Source: a virus
Strand: one strand, 5' to 3'
Virus record (IMG/VR): IMGVR_UViG_3300046642_000283
Location: 1-31,246 of that record
Length of the DNA stretch: 31,246 nt
Shown here: piece after piece, positions 8,156 to 17,215 of the stretch
Position numbering within the stretch: position 1 is the first letter of the stretch
Layout of the letters: each line of letters begins with the position of its first letter
The notes under the pieces: generated by a model
Databases searched by the model: none
What the model was told of the DNA's origin: nothing
Seen by the model: the letters and a program-made list of their open reading frames with translations, nothing else
Made by a program: the position numbers and the translations under genes

Positions 8156-11100
8156 CAGTGATATGTCCAGCTTGTGCCGTCGCAGAAGACGGGACGGTGT
8201 GTCGCGCCCCCACCGGCGACTGCCGTACCGTAGCCCTTGGCCGCATATGTCTCACCGTCATAGGCGACGCCAAAACCAACCGTAGTTGCGTTGCAGGGGG
8301 CCAAGCCAGAAACATTAGCCAAGGTCGCAACTGGCCAGCTTGTCCCTGCGGCGTCGTTGGCGATATGGGCAGCCTGGCGCGATTGCATAAACATGGCTTG
8401 CCAGCCGCTCGTCGCAGCAGCGACGGCGGGGGCCTGAAACGTCAGCGTCGTACCTACGCATGAAGCAAGATCGCCGACAGGCTTCCGATCATCGAAGTTG
8501 GCGTAGTCGATTGGCGTCCCTGCCGGAAGCGCGGGCGAGGGGCAGGCGGCGACCGTGGCTGTCGTCGCGCCTACCGCCACGGGCGCAGAGAACGTCGTCG
8601 TGAAAGCCGACGCCCATGACCATGCCAAATTGCCGCCGGGGGTAGGTTGCCGATTAAAACGAACGTCACCTTCACGGTGACTATCATTAGAAAAAGCGGC
8701 TGTAGAAATGTCTATGGTCCGCTCTCTTCCCACCCCATAACTTTCCGCGCTTCCTATCGCGAAGCCATAAGGAGCCACAACCCCAGTGGGGTCATATCCA
8801 GCGTATCCGGAGGTTGGTATCCATAAAAAACTATTAAGAGTTGACCCAAGCGTCCAAGCCCTAACAGAGGGGTCATACTTTAGAGCAAAATCGTCATTCG
8901 GAGAGCCGTTAAAACAGGTAGTAGACATACTGAACAGGAGATCGACGCCGCCAACTATTCCAAGGCATGGCGCTGGGCCGCTTGTTACACTGAAATTAAT
9001 CTTATCACTAGCGGCAACGCCAGGAGAGGCGACTGGGTTTGAAATTGTCACGTTCACAGCGCCGCGATTGACGGCTGTTACCGTTGTCCCGCTTGGGATC
9101 GCCGTCGGATTGGTCAAATCGGTAATGGTGTAGCCCGAGGCAAGCATCCCAAAAATGGATCCGAGCGAAATTGTAGTCCCTCCGACCGCAGTAGGGGCGT
9201 TCGTCGTCTCGATCTTGGAGAAGTAACCCCCATAGGTAAATTGTCCTTGGTTGCGTCCCCCCGAGCCTAACAAAGCGGTGCCAAAGATACCCCCAACGCC
9301 AATCGACAGCATGCTGTTCTGGTTGGCTATATCAAGCGGAATTGTCGGCACGCCAATATTTACGTTGCTATTCACGTCGTATCCTAGACAGATGCCGTCC
9401 GTGTATTGATTGGACGCCCAGTAACCACCGATAAAAACACTGGTGTTAAAGCCACATAACGAAAGAAGGCTATACTTAGCGACATCGTTCTCGGGGCTGT
9501 TTGTATTCTCATTGACGTATGTACTTTCAAGCGTGCAGCTCTCCACAATGTCGGAGATGAAATTACGACCATAAATATTCCCCATACTCAAACTTGGCGA
9601 GCAATCTGACCCGGTTACGTAGCGCCCTATGAGGCCGTCCATAAACGCGCCGTTTTCATCGGAGCTGTTGGCGCATCCGGTATGAAACCCGCCACCCTGA
9701 TCGCAATACAATTCAAGCTCGATTGGAAACATCTGCACCATAGCGGAGCGCGTGCCCGCGCCAGTTCGCCGCATAAGCCCTGCGTTCAGCGCCCAAAGGT
9801 TGTATGTCCCGGTTTTGCCGGTTAGGGCAGGCGAAAGCTGACTGGACGCCGCCATCGTGCTCATAATCACGTTATTCTGGAACGCCAGATTGAAGCTCGC
9901 CCCGCTTCCTGCGCTCAGACCGCCCCCTGGCGTCCATGTCGTTGCGCCGGGCGCAGGCCACGCCCCGTTGCACTCGCCAGCACTCGCCACCCCAGTCACG
10001 GCGGTGATCACGCCACCGGAGGCCGTGACGTTGAGAACGGGATTGACCCCAGCAGGATGCGCCAAGCCGTTATAGGGGCCGCAACCCGGCCCGCTCCACG
10101 TCATCGTCCCCGACCCAGTCCCATAACCGGAACCGCCGGAGTTCACCATGGGCGTTCCGGTCACTTGATTGTGCTGGCTCATGATGACCGTGCCGAACAC
10201 AAACGCCTCGGACCAAATCCACGTCCCGACTTTCAACGGACGCCGGCCGCCAGTGACAACAGCGTTGCTGCTCCCGGCGGTCGTCGTGACCTGGTATTTC
10301 TCGTTCGCCGGCAAGCGATAAAGCGCCGCCGCCTGAGAGGCCGGAGCGCCAAAAATGGTTTCCTGCTTCCCAATCACATAAGGGGAAGCCAATGTTATGT
10401 TTTGACCCGATGTCGTTCCCGCCGAAACCGACTGGATGTAAGCGCCAGGCTGGAGCAGAGGAGCGCCGTTGATTGCGCCGGGACCAATAGCGATCACGCC
10501 ATCGTTAGGAGCGAGAAGGGGAAAGGGGCTCCCAGGCCAACCTATCGGCGGAGCCGGGTTCAGGTTCCTGAAAATATTCGAGCCCGTGTCGCCGTTGCCG
10601 TTGGGGGGGCTGGAATTGACGCTGCCAAACTTACCCGCGGAACCGATGCCGCAGCCGATTATAGCGCTGCCCGTATCGGCCCCGCCATCCGAAGACAGAT
10701 ACCAGCCTTCTTGTATGACCCCCGGCACGCCCGCAGGAAAAAGAAGCTGGGCCTTGGAGCCGAACTGGCTGCTGTTCGCCGCAGTCCCGCAGTTCAGGCT
10801 GGCTCCTTTCGTCAGCTCGAACGGTTCGCTGAAATAATAAGTCGTGTATGTCGGCCCGAACGTGGCTGGAAAATATATCTCCGGCCCTGTCGGCCCTATA
10901 TTGGGCTTCCCAATCGCCAGTATCATCGGGCCGACGAACGGCGAATTATCGAAGTGGCTTCCATCATCCGGCTTCATCCCAAATTGCCGCACGTTGATGT
11001 TGCCGTTGGTCAAACTGAGTATGTATCGCCCCGGCGTGGAGGGGCTCTGCCCTACCGGCAACACACAAGAAAGGCCGTCTGCGGGGATCGTCGGGGTTCT

Positions 11101-11556
11101 GAAATACCCGCCGGGGCAGAGAGACGTGGCATCCCAATTGTAGGTCGCTTCGCCGCCGTCGCCGGGGGCGTAGAAGCCCTGCTGCACGATGGTCCACGCC
11201 TCTGTCGGGGTCGTCACGTTCGCCAGCAAGCCCGCATGATTAGTGTAAATCGTAAGCTGGTTGGCGGGGTGCGCGCCGCCGGTCACGCTGTTGCAGGCCG
11301 CCCCCGCGCTGGTCAGGCCAGGTCCCCACTTCACGCAATCGTTAGGGGCAATCGTGCCGTTGGTGCCGGGAATGTAAACATGAGTTGACGGATCGACCGA
11401 GCCGAACGGCGTCCAAACGTTGTCGTGGCCTTTGAGCTTGAAGACGTCGGGAGTTCCCTTGGAGACGCCGACGTCGGCGGGAGACGGCGCGGTCTGGGCG
11501 ACGGCGCAGCTCGCCGCCAGTCCGAAAGCAAGGCTGAGAAATATCTTTCGGAGCAT
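8155..11556 (-). CDS. Large tailspike/fibre with Sec-type signal peptide
   Basis: 1133 residues from ATG 11556, just downstream of the Gly-rich gene stop, with GGTGAGG close upstream. The first 21 residues (MLRKIFLSLAFGLAASCAVA, then Q) form a convincing signal peptide with an AVA-Q cleavage site. After a Gly/Pro-rich head region comes INVRQFGMKPDDGSH (about residues 195-210), the lead-in typical of pectate-lyase-like beta-helix tailspikes. The body is Gly/Ser/Thr/Asn-rich with repeated short strands. Part of the middle (about 8650-9650) is visibly more AT-rich than the ends, suggesting domain exchange in the receptor-binding part. No catalytic residues can be assigned. An export signal on a virion protein assembled in the cytoplasm is odd. 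Confidence 0.85.
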   Translation of the reverse strand: MLRKIFLSLAFGLAASCAVAQTAPSPADVGVSKGTPDVFKLKGHDNVWTPFGSVDPSTHVYIPGTNGTIAPNDCVKWGPGLTSAGAACNSVTGGAHPANQLTIYTNHAGLLANVTTPTEAWTIVQQGFYAPGDGGEATYNWDATSLCPGGYFRTPTIPADGLSCVLPVGQSPSTPGRYILSLTNGNINVRQFGMKPDDGSHFDNSPFVGPMILAIGKPNIGPTGPEIYFPATFGPTYTTYYFSEPFELTKGASLNCGTAANSSQFGSKAQLLFPAGVPGVIQEGWYLSSDGGADTGSAIIGCGIGSAGKFGSVNSSPPNGNGDTGSNIFRNLNPAPPIGWPGSPFPLLAPNDGVIAIGPGAINGAPLLQPGAYIQSVSAGTTSGQNITLASPYVIGKQETIFGAPASQAAALYRLPANEKYQVTTTAGSSNAVVTGGRRPLKVGTWIWSEAFVFGTVIMSQHNQVTGTPMVNSGGSGYGTGSGTMTWSGPGCGPYNGLAHPAGVNPVLNVTASGGVITAVTGVASAGECNGAWPAPGATTWTPGGGLSAGSGASFNLAFQNNVIMSTMAASSQLSPALTGKTGTYNLWALNAGLMRRTGAGTRSAMVQMFPIELELYCDQGGGFHTGCANSSDENGAFMDGLIGRYVTGSDCSPSLSMGNIYGRNFISDIVESCTLESTYVNENTNSPENDVAKYSLLSLCGFNTSVFIGGYWASNQYTDGICLGYDVNSNVNIGVPTIPLDIANQNSMLSIGVGGIFGTALLGSGGRNQGQFTYGGYFSKIETTNAPTAVGGTTISLGSIFGMLASGYTITDLTNPTAIPSGTTVTAVNRGAVNVTISNPVASPGVAASDKINFSVTSGPAPCLGIVGGVDLLFSMSTTCFNGSPNDDFALKYDPSVRAWTLGSTLNSFLWIPTSGYAGYDPTGVVAPYGFAIGSAESYGVGRERTIDISTAAFSNDSHREGDVRFNRQPTPGGNLAWSWASAFTTTFSAPVAVGATTATVAACPSPALPAGTPIDYANFDDRKPVGDLASCVGTTLTFQAPAVAAATSGWQAMFMQSRQAAHIANDAAGTSWPVATLANVSGLAPCNATTVGFGVAYDGETYAAKGYGTAVAGGGATHRPVFCDGTSWTYH

Positions 11557-11561
11557 TGCCC

Positions 11562-11899
<338 letters not shown>

Positions 11900-11903
<4 letters not shown>

Positions 11904-12664
11904 GGCGCGTCCCATGCTTTAAAGCCGCTTGGCGCAGCGTACATTTGAGAAGCGGCAATGGAATGGATGGTTAGTACTTGTATGGAACTAGTTGATGCAG
12001 CAGCGTATAATGCTCCAACCGTCGCAGGCACAAAAGATACGATAGGCAGCGTTCCAGCAGCAGGATCACTGCTATTAACCCAAGTGCCTCTGAACGCTAT
12101 CCATATCTTCCCAGCAGCGAAATCAATCGCCAATCCCCATGTGCTTCCAACCTCCCCGTTTGGAAGGCCAGAATAATTTACCGTAAAACCAGAACTGCCG
12201 AAACCACCGCTCTGCGTTTGCAGCCCGACTGAGTAATTTGCCGATCCTAAATACGTATTGATCGGAGAGACATCAAAGCTAGCATTAGCAAACCCAAACA
12301 TCTGACCTGACCAAAAATCAGTGCTATCTATTGAGATTTCTATATACAACTTACCAGATGTTTTGCTGGTCGTATTTCGTACCGTTCTCCACCCGCTACC
12401 AGTTGAAGAAACAGTTAACCCACCATTGGACAGCGTTAATGGAGGCTGCGCCGCGACATCCGCTGCGCTCCATGTCGAAACAATCCCGAACGTGCCACCA
12501 AGACAGAGCTTTCCCGTCGTATCCATCGTCAGGTTGGTCATCGCGCCATTCGGCAACGCCCCGCCGCCGCACGAACTGACCACCAATGCTCGTGACAAGC
12601 CCTGCGTCTGCGCCATCGCGGGCACAGCAATCAGCAAAAGCAGGATGGCGAGCAGAAACCTCAT
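11900..12664 (-). CDS. Signal-peptide protein with Cys module and SPRY-like domain
   Basis: 254 residues. MRFLLAILLLLIAVPAMA-Q is a strong signal peptide. Residues 27-57 (VVSSCGG...LTMDTTGKLCLG) match a module in the preceding gene. Residues about 80-235 look like a SPRY/B30.2 beta sandwich: SGKLYIEISI, GQMFGFANASF, YSVGLQTQSG, WGLAIDFAAGKIWIAFRGTWV and FVPATVGALYAA appear in the expected order. SPRY domains bind proteins or sugars, so a receptor or surface-binding role is plausible. The DNA between about 12000 and 12450 is more AT-rich than its surroundings. Start and stop are both ATGA-coupled. Confidence 0.78.
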
Positions 12665-12930
12665 TTCTTGGGCTCGGGGAGGCCCGTAGGCGGCTTTGGA
12701 GCCTCGGGCGGTGTCTTTGCCTCAGACGCAGCCGGCGTCTGTCCTGCGCCTTCTGCGCCCTCCCTAAGCAGCGTCGTCGTCGAGACGCAGAGATAGCCGG
12801 CGGGGTTCATGGTCAGTTGGTGCAATTGACCGACCGTGTACGCCCCAGAGCCGCACGTGGCGACGACGATCGCCTGGCTCCAGGCAGGCGTAACAAACAG
12901 GAGCGCCGAAACGAAAAGAAGATGCTTCAT
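12661..12930 (-). CDS. Small exported protein with Cys module
   Basis: 89 residues. [19 protein letters not shown] is a typical signal peptide. The mature part begins with VVATCGSGAY...LTMNPAGYLCVS, the module also present in the next gene, and ends in a Pro/Lys-rich tail (KTPPEAPKPPTGLPEPKK). The two cysteines could form a periplasmic disulfide. The gene is ATGA-coupled on both sides between the adaptor and the SPRY-like protein. Function unknown; export to the periplasm or envelope is a reasonable inference. Confidence 0.75.
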   Translation of the reverse strand: MKHLLFVSALLFVTPAWSQAIVVATCGSGAYTVGQLHQLTMNPAGYLCVSTTTLLREGAEGAGQTPAASEAKTPPEAPKPPTGLPEPKK

Positions 12931-13553
12931 CCGAAACTCCTTACCCTTGAGCGCGTGACCCGCGAACCGCTCGCCTTCGACCTCAGATGGTCATTATTGA
13001 GCTTGGCGATGGTGTCTTCGGTGAGCTGCTTTGCCCCCATCGCCTTGTCCTCTTCGCCTGTGCTATGGAGAAAAGCGTACATAGATGCCGCACTGAGATA
13101 GAGGGACGGAAATTTTGTGTAAATCCAACTCGGGGTCGTGTCGGAGAACACTGGCACTTCGCCGTAATAGGTGATCCTGACCGCCTGTCCGTTAATAGCG
13201 TCTGGAGCCCCGCCAATAAAAACATTCCTTCCCTGAATGCTATAAAAGCCATAAGCCCAGTTATCGACTGTTGTGAAGAACTCGTCCCTGGATTTATATC
13301 TTATTGGAATAAATCCATCAGGGACGCTCGGGTTGGCAATACGAATAAAATCCATCTGCAACCAGTCATCCGGCAATTCAATACATCTACAATTTACCAA
13401 CGCCTCGTCGAACCGGATCATTCGATCGACGCGCAATTCCTGATTAAACTTAGCCTCGGCCATTCTTATGAATGACGTGACAAGATCGTCACTCCAATCC
13501 TCCCTGTTCATCCATTCAGCAATTTGAGACTTAAACGTTGAAAAGTCTGTCAT
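12927..13553 (-). CDS. Head-tail adaptor (connector) protein, gp4/SU10 adaptor-like
   Basis: 208 residues. The N-terminal helical part ([36 protein letters not shown]) is typical of the phage adaptor family that binds the portal ring. It is followed by the family's usual [14 protein letters not shown] and [12 protein letters not shown] segments, and by [22 protein letters not shown] near the end. The start ATG has a strong GGAGGG Shine-Dalgarno, needed because translational coupling to the upstream gene is interrupted here by the plus-strand HNH gene. The sequence is more AT-rich than most of the operon. Confidence 0.8.
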   Translation of the reverse strand: MTDFSTFKSQIAEWMNREDWSDDLVTSFIRMAEAKFNQELRVDRMIRFDEALVNCRCIELPDDWLQMDFIRIANPSVPDGFIPIRYKSRDEFFTTVDNWAYGFYSIQGRNVFIGGAPDAINGQAVRITYYGEVPVFSDTTPSWIYTKFPSLYLSAASMYAFLHSTGEEDKAMGAKQLTEDTIAKLNNDHLRSKASGSRVTRSRVRSFG

Positions 13554-13575
13554 GCCGCCCTCCGCGTGCTATAAT
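13547..13575 (+). promoter_or_regulatory. Sigma70-like promoter of the plus-strand HNH gene
   Basis: CTGTCA (13547-13552, 4/6 to TTGACA), a 17-base spacer, and a perfect TATAAT (13570-13575). A GGAGGAG Shine-Dalgarno (13580-13586) and the ATG at 13592 follow at suitable distances. The -35 box overlaps the start codon of the oppositely oriented adaptor gene. Confidence 0.6.
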
Positions 13576-13591
13576 GGTTGGAGGAGTCAAC

Positions 13592-14074
13592 ATGCCGAAA
13601 TTCAACGATATCACTGGACTGCGCTTCGGTTTTTTGACCGCGCTGTCCGTCTTCCCTACAAAAATGAGAAATACACGATGGCGCTGCGTCTGCGACTGCG
13701 GAACGGAATGCTACCCTATAGTCAGCGATCTGAAGACAGGACACACCGTCAGTTGCGGATGCCACAAACGAAGCGTCACCATTGCTCGCAGCCTGAGGCA
13801 CGGACAGGCCACCCGAAAAGGCAAGACGCCCACGTATTACGTCTGGTCTGATATGGTAAGACGATGCACCAACCCGAGCCATAAAAGTTGGCGGCACTAC
13901 GGTGGTCGTGGCATCGCCGTATGCGACCGCTGGCTCAATTTCATCAATTTCCTCGCCGACATGGGCGAAGCCCCAAGCGGACTGACACTCGACCGCATCG
14001 ACAACGGGGGTCCCTACGCCCCCGGCAACTGTCGCTGGGCAACGTGGAAGGAACAAAGGGCCAATCGCCGCTGA
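13592..14074 (+). CDS. HNH homing-type endonuclease, antisense to the late operon
   Basis: 160 residues from ATG 13592, 5 bases after GGAGGAG. The N-terminus has a zinc-binding style Cys cluster (C32, C34, C36, C40 and C55, C57), as in the phage HNH family with the CDCG...SCGC pattern. The C-terminal half has the HNH/AP2-associated core: [33 protein letters not shown] (134-138), GNCRWAT and NRR. Such free-standing enzymes cut intron-less or HEG-less alleles and spread by repair. It lies exactly between two late genes (stops 2 bases apart on the left side), is the only plus-strand gene in the left 24 kb, and carries its own promoter. Confidence 0.9.
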   Translation: MPKFNDITGLRFGFLTALSVFPTKMRNTRWRCVCDCGTECYPIVSDLKTGHTVSCGCHKRSVTIARSLRHGQATRKGKTPTYYVWSDMVRRCTNPSHKSWRHYGGRGIAVCDRWLNFINFLADMGEAPSGLTLDRIDNGGPYAPGNCRWATWKEQRANRR

Positions 14075-14076
14075 CA

Positions 14077-14328
14077 TCATGCTAGTCCCAACGACGCCAG
14101 CCCAACCCGGCCGAATAGGCCCGCGCACTCAGCCAGCCGCCACAGGAACAGCAGGATCAGGATCGCGACCACGCCGCCGATGACGATCTGGATGATGTTC
14201 CAGTAGGGCGCGCTGGTGATACTGGCAAAGAAGTCGCCCATGAGGGCGCGAAGCAGCGCCAGAACGACCAGGACGACGATAACGAATATCGCCACCTGGA
14301 AGATCGTAGAGATGCCAAAACCGCACAT
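14077..14328 (-). CDS. Two-span membrane protein, holin candidate
   Basis: 83 residues from ATG 14328, which overlaps the previous stop as TGATG; a GTG one codon earlier is an alternative. There are two clear membrane segments, about residues 8-29 (FQVAIFVIVVLVVLALLRAL) and 44-66 (IIQIVIGGVVAILILLFLW), with a short polar loop between them. A small two-helix protein fits a class II holin, but the endolysin lies 6 kb away, so another membrane role is possible. Confidence 0.7.
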   Translation of the reverse strand: MCGFGISTIFQVAIFVIVVLVVLALLRALMGDFFASITSAPYWNIIQIVIGGVVAILILLFLWRLAECAGLFGRVGLASLGLA

Positions 14329-14507
14329 CACGGGGCCGCCTTTCCGCAGTTCTCCACCATCATCTTGGTCAGCATCTGACGCTCGTCCCGCTGCGTTCCG
14401 GCGACATACATCAGGGCAAAAATCATCCCGGCGTTCAACACCACGACCACCAAGAGCAAAGGGCTCGTTTTCAGCGCGCCGATCGTCTCAATGCCGAGCT
14501 GAGTCAT
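14328..14507 (-). CDS. Single-span membrane protein, holin/spanin-like candidate
   Basis: 59 residues beginning MTQLGIETIG at 14507, chosen because ATG overlaps the upstream stop as TGATG. One membrane segment (about residues 14-36, SPLLLVVVVLNAGMIFALMY) precedes a charged tail with RDERQMLTKMM. It pairs with the next two-span gene, an arrangement common for lysis cassettes, but no lysis family can be named. Confidence 0.65.
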   Translation of the reverse strand: MTQLGIETIGALKTSPLLLVVVVLNAGMIFALMYVAGTQRDERQMLTKMMVENCGKAAP

Positions 14508-14812
14508 CAGACCGTCTTCCCTTCCCAGATACGCCAAGGGGTGGCGTCGCTCGAGTTGAGCCAAATCTTGAACAGATCGGGATCGTCCGCGATGCCCTGA
14601 CGCTGCAACTCTTCGTAGATGACAGTCGGGATCCGGTGGGTGAGCTTGAAGTCCCCGTCGTTGCGCATGACTTCTCGGTCACGCGCAATCGAGTCGAGGA
14701 TCGGCTCGACGTCTTGTTGATGATGGACCGTGAACCTCGACGACGCATCGTCGAGGATCAAAGTCCTCTCGACGCCATTCCTGGCGTCATATCGACGTCG
14801 AGCCTCCCCCAC
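14507..14812 (-). CDS. Conserved small head-module protein
   Basis: 101 residues from a GTG at 14812, five bases after the capsid stop (VGEARRRYDARNGVERTL). A TTG start further upstream inside the capsid gene is possible but less likely. The C-terminal region, PTVIYEELQRQGIADDPDLF followed by IWLNSSDATPWRIWEG, resembles a short phage protein often found just after the capsid gene. It may be a head-completion or connector factor. No domain of known function is seen. Confidence 0.65.
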   Translation of the reverse strand: MGEARRRYDARNGVERTLILDDASSRFTVHHQQDVEPILDSIARDREVMRNDGDFKLTHRIPTVIYEELQRQGIADDPDLFKIWLNSSDATPWRIWEGKTV

Positions 14813-14816
14813 GGTA

Positions 14817-15827
14817 CTACTTCGTAATGCCGTTGAAAAGAATATGCGCAAGCGGATTGCGCATCTCGACGCCCCACTCGACCACGATCATGCGGACTTC
14901 CGCGTCGCCGGTGCGGGCCATCAGATACTGACGGAACGACCGGAAGAACGCGATAGCCAGATAATCAGGGTCGATCAGCAGCCCGACGTCAGGCGGGAGC
15001 CACCGCGACGGGATCACCTTGACTCGTCCAAAGTCCGTCGCGAGCACGTCGACGGTCGACACGACCTCTGTTTTCCCGACGAGAACTTGCGTCGTCGAGC
15101 GCCCGACGAAGGTCGAAACGGTGCGCTTGGGCCCCGGCGGCACAACCCATAGTGTCGGGCTCGCCCCGTTCACATAGGCTTTCTGCATCGCGTCGCCCAG
15201 CATCGCCTCCGTAACGGGAACCCCCACAGGAGCCGGGAAGAGATCGGTCGACAGGGTGATGCCGCCCGCAGCCGTACCCGGCGCGATTGCTCCGCCGACT
15301 GCGCCCAATTTGTCAGTCGCCCGGGCAAGCCAATGCGAGATGCCCTCCGTGACGCGCGCGGTCGGCGTCGTATCGTCGCCGTTGACACGCGGTTGCCTCG
15401 AGCAGGCCGCCGTCTCGATGTCCGATTTTAACACCTTCGACGACATTGCCATCTGATGGGCCATTTCGGACCCTTTACCCGCCGCATCCGACTCCTCCTG
15501 AGAGCCAGAGATGGTCGCATCCCTTTCGGAGATTTGCGTCACATTGTTCTGGCGGATGGTCGGCTGCGCAGCGTGCGGGGCGAGCGCAAAACCTTCGATC
15601 TGGGCATTCGAGGTCGCCGCCACCGCGCCGGTGCCTGGCGTCACCGGAACCGACACAGTCGGTAGGTATTCTGTTTGCCAGTCAAAGAGCCGATTTTTGA
15701 CGTTCCGCCGGCGAATGGCAGACATCACGGGGGTATCAAACGGATCTATATTGTAGATCACATTTGACAAGTCTTCTCTGTTGCCCACCGCGTTGTAAGT
15801 GGTGAAAGCATTCGTGACCTTAGGCAC
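14817..15827 (-). CDS. Major capsid protein, SU10/DUF5309-like
   Basis: 336 residues from a GTG start at 15827 with AGGGAG 9 bases upstream. The N-terminus (REDLSNVIYNIDPFDTPVMSAI) and the segments EYLPTVSVP, NVTQISERDATISGSQE and LATDFGRVKVIPSRW are typical of the SU10-type HK97-fold major head protein family; such proteins self-assemble into the icosahedral shell around the scaffold. It directly follows the acidic scaffold gene, the usual order. The C-terminal EWGVEMRNPLAHILFNGIT is likewise characteristic. Start codon GTG for a highly expressed gene is notable but the spacing supports it. Confidence 0.9.
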   Translation of the reverse strand: MPKVTNAFTTYNAVGNREDLSNVIYNIDPFDTPVMSAIRRRNVKNRLFDWQTEYLPTVSVPVTPGTGAVAATSNAQIEGFALAPHAAQPTIRQNNVTQISERDATISGSQEESDAAGKGSEMAHQMAMSSKVLKSDIETAACSRQPRVNGDDTTPTARVTEGISHWLARATDKLGAVGGAIAPGTAAGGITLSTDLFPAPVGVPVTEAMLGDAMQKAYVNGASPTLWVVPPGPKRTVSTFVGRSTTQVLVGKTEVVSTVDVLATDFGRVKVIPSRWLPPDVGLLIDPDYLAIAFFRSFRQYLMARTGDAEVRMIVVEWGVEMRNPLAHILFNGITK

Positions 15828-15842
15828 TGGGGGTCTCCCTGG

Positions 15843-16958
15843 TTAGAGCATACGTCGAAACACATCGACCGCATCATCGAGGCGGCCAGAGTTCGCCAAC
15901 CGGCGACTTGCTTCGTCGAGCCCTTTCCGAGGCGCATTCCCTAAGGGTGTAGCGCTGCCGGGAGTTAATGTTCGACCTTTGCCCGGAACCACAGCCTGAG
16001 GTTTGGCTGCGGCCATCATCCGGTCGTACTTGCTCGCCTTTCGCAGGATAGAAAGCATCCTGGGGTCATAGACCGTGGCGACTTCTTGCTCGCTAAACCC
16101 AGAGGCGAATGCGGTTTTCCGCATCGACTGGATTTCTTTCTTTAGCGCCGCTTCGTCTGGGATTTTGCTGTCGAAAACGAAGCGTGAAAAACCGTCTACC
16201 GCATATTTCTTGAGTTGTCGATCAGCCTCCTCGGCGCGCATCGCCTCCATCTGCCCGCGTTCAGCGCGCGACTGGTTCAGCTTGGCGTACAGAGCCTGGT
16301 AGATCTTCTGGTTTTTATGCGCCTCCTGCGGGTTGATCGCATACTCGCGATCCCAATCAGGCTCAGTCGGAAGCATCGTCCTGACGTCGGCCTCGTAAGC
16401 CTCCTTGGCCTGCATCAACAGACCCCAGTTCGCCTGCTGCCGACGCGAGTCTTCCTCGAGGCCGGCGCGCAGATTGCTGAGTTCGGTCATCCGCCGGTGG
16501 AAGGTCTCTTGGCGAACGTAGCCGTTGAGCGCTTCTCCTAGCGACACCTCGGTGGGAACGCCGTCGACGATGACTTCGTATTTGTCGCCTTCGTCTGGAG
16601 CTTCCCGCCGTTCGGAAACTTCCTTGGCCCCAGCGGCGGCGAGCTCGTCATCATCGAGTTCGCCATCCTCTGCTCCCTCGTCCCCAGATCCAATCCGTTC
16701 TGGACCCGCATCGGCGGATCCGTGTACGTCGTCGACATCGGCCTGCCTCTTGTTAGGGCCACGAGCCACCTCCCTTTCCCGGGACCGACGTCCCGCGTCA
16801 TCGCCGGCGTCGCCGGCTCCCTCGACCTCACGATCCTCAAACAGCGGTTGCGGCGGCCCAACTGTCTGGACAAACTTGCCGCCAATGTCGCGCGGGCGCG
16901 ACGGCGGCGCGATCTCGGTTGTGAAGGCTTGCGCAGCCTTGTCGATCTCTTCCGTCAC
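15843..16958 (-). CDS. Capsid scaffolding protein
   Basis: 371 residues from a GTG that overlaps the previous stop as GTGA. Residues 40-120 are very acidic and low-complexity (DDDELAAAGAKE and similar), 120-260 are predicted coiled helices (LRAGLEEDSRRQQANWG, AKLNQSRAERGQMEAM), and the end is basic (RRLANSGRLDDAVDVFRRML). Acidic helical proteins located between portal and capsid genes are the usual internal scaffold that guides head assembly and is then released. No protease is visible. Confidence 0.8.
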   Translation of the reverse strand: MTEEIDKAAQAFTTEIAPPSRPRDIGGKFVQTVGPPQPLFEDREVEGAGDAGDDAGRRSREREVARGPNKRQADVDDVHGSADAGPERIGSGDEGAEDGELDDDELAAAGAKEVSERREAPDEGDKYEVIVDGVPTEVSLGEALNGYVRQETFHRRMTELSNLRAGLEEDSRRQQANWGLLMQAKEAYEADVRTMLPTEPDWDREYAINPQEAHKNQKIYQALYAKLNQSRAERGQMEAMRAEEADRQLKKYAVDGFSRFVFDSKIPDEAALKKEIQSMRKTAFASGFSEQEVATVYDPRMLSILRKASKYDRMMAAAKPQAVVPGKGRTLTPGSATPLGNAPRKGLDEASRRLANSGRLDDAVDVFRRML

Positions 16959-17215
16959 CTGTTACGCGCCTCTGCCATTTTCTGGTCGTTGATCAAAGTC
17001 TGCAATTGCAGCGGGATCGACTCGAGCGCCCGCAGCATCCCCTGATATTGCAGCAATCGTTCTGGCGACGCGGCCATCATCTCGGCAAACCACTGCTTGC
17101 GCAGCCCGAGGATCGCCGCGCTGAACGCCTTGTTCTCAAGCAAGCCCCTCGCCTCATCAGCAAGAGCCTTGCGCTCGCCGCCGTCGACCGGCTTGAACGG
17201 GATCGGATCGGTCAC
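16955..17215 (-). CDS. Small head-module protein, hypothetical
   Basis: 86 residues from a GTG overlapping the portal stop as GTGA. Almost entirely predicted helix (ERKALADEARGLLENKAFSA, ALESIPLQLQTLINDQKMAE). A small helical protein between portal and scaffold is common in podovirus head modules. It may be an assembly cofactor. No named family. Confidence 0.7.
   Translation of the reverse strand: MTDPIPFKPVDGGERKALADEARGLLENKAFSAAILGLRKQWFAEMMAASPERLLQYQGMLRALESIPLQLQTLINDQKMAEARNR

Noticed and set aside
10057-11388. 443-codon plus-strand open frame opposite the tailspike
   Set aside because: Arg/Ala-rich shadow of a clear minus-strand tailspike; no start context and no family-like pattern.
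13550-14128. Minus-strand frame opposite the HNH gene, with an ATG overlapping the membrane-protein stop
   Set aside because: The TGATG overlap is tempting, but the protein is a shadow of a strong HNH match on the plus strand.
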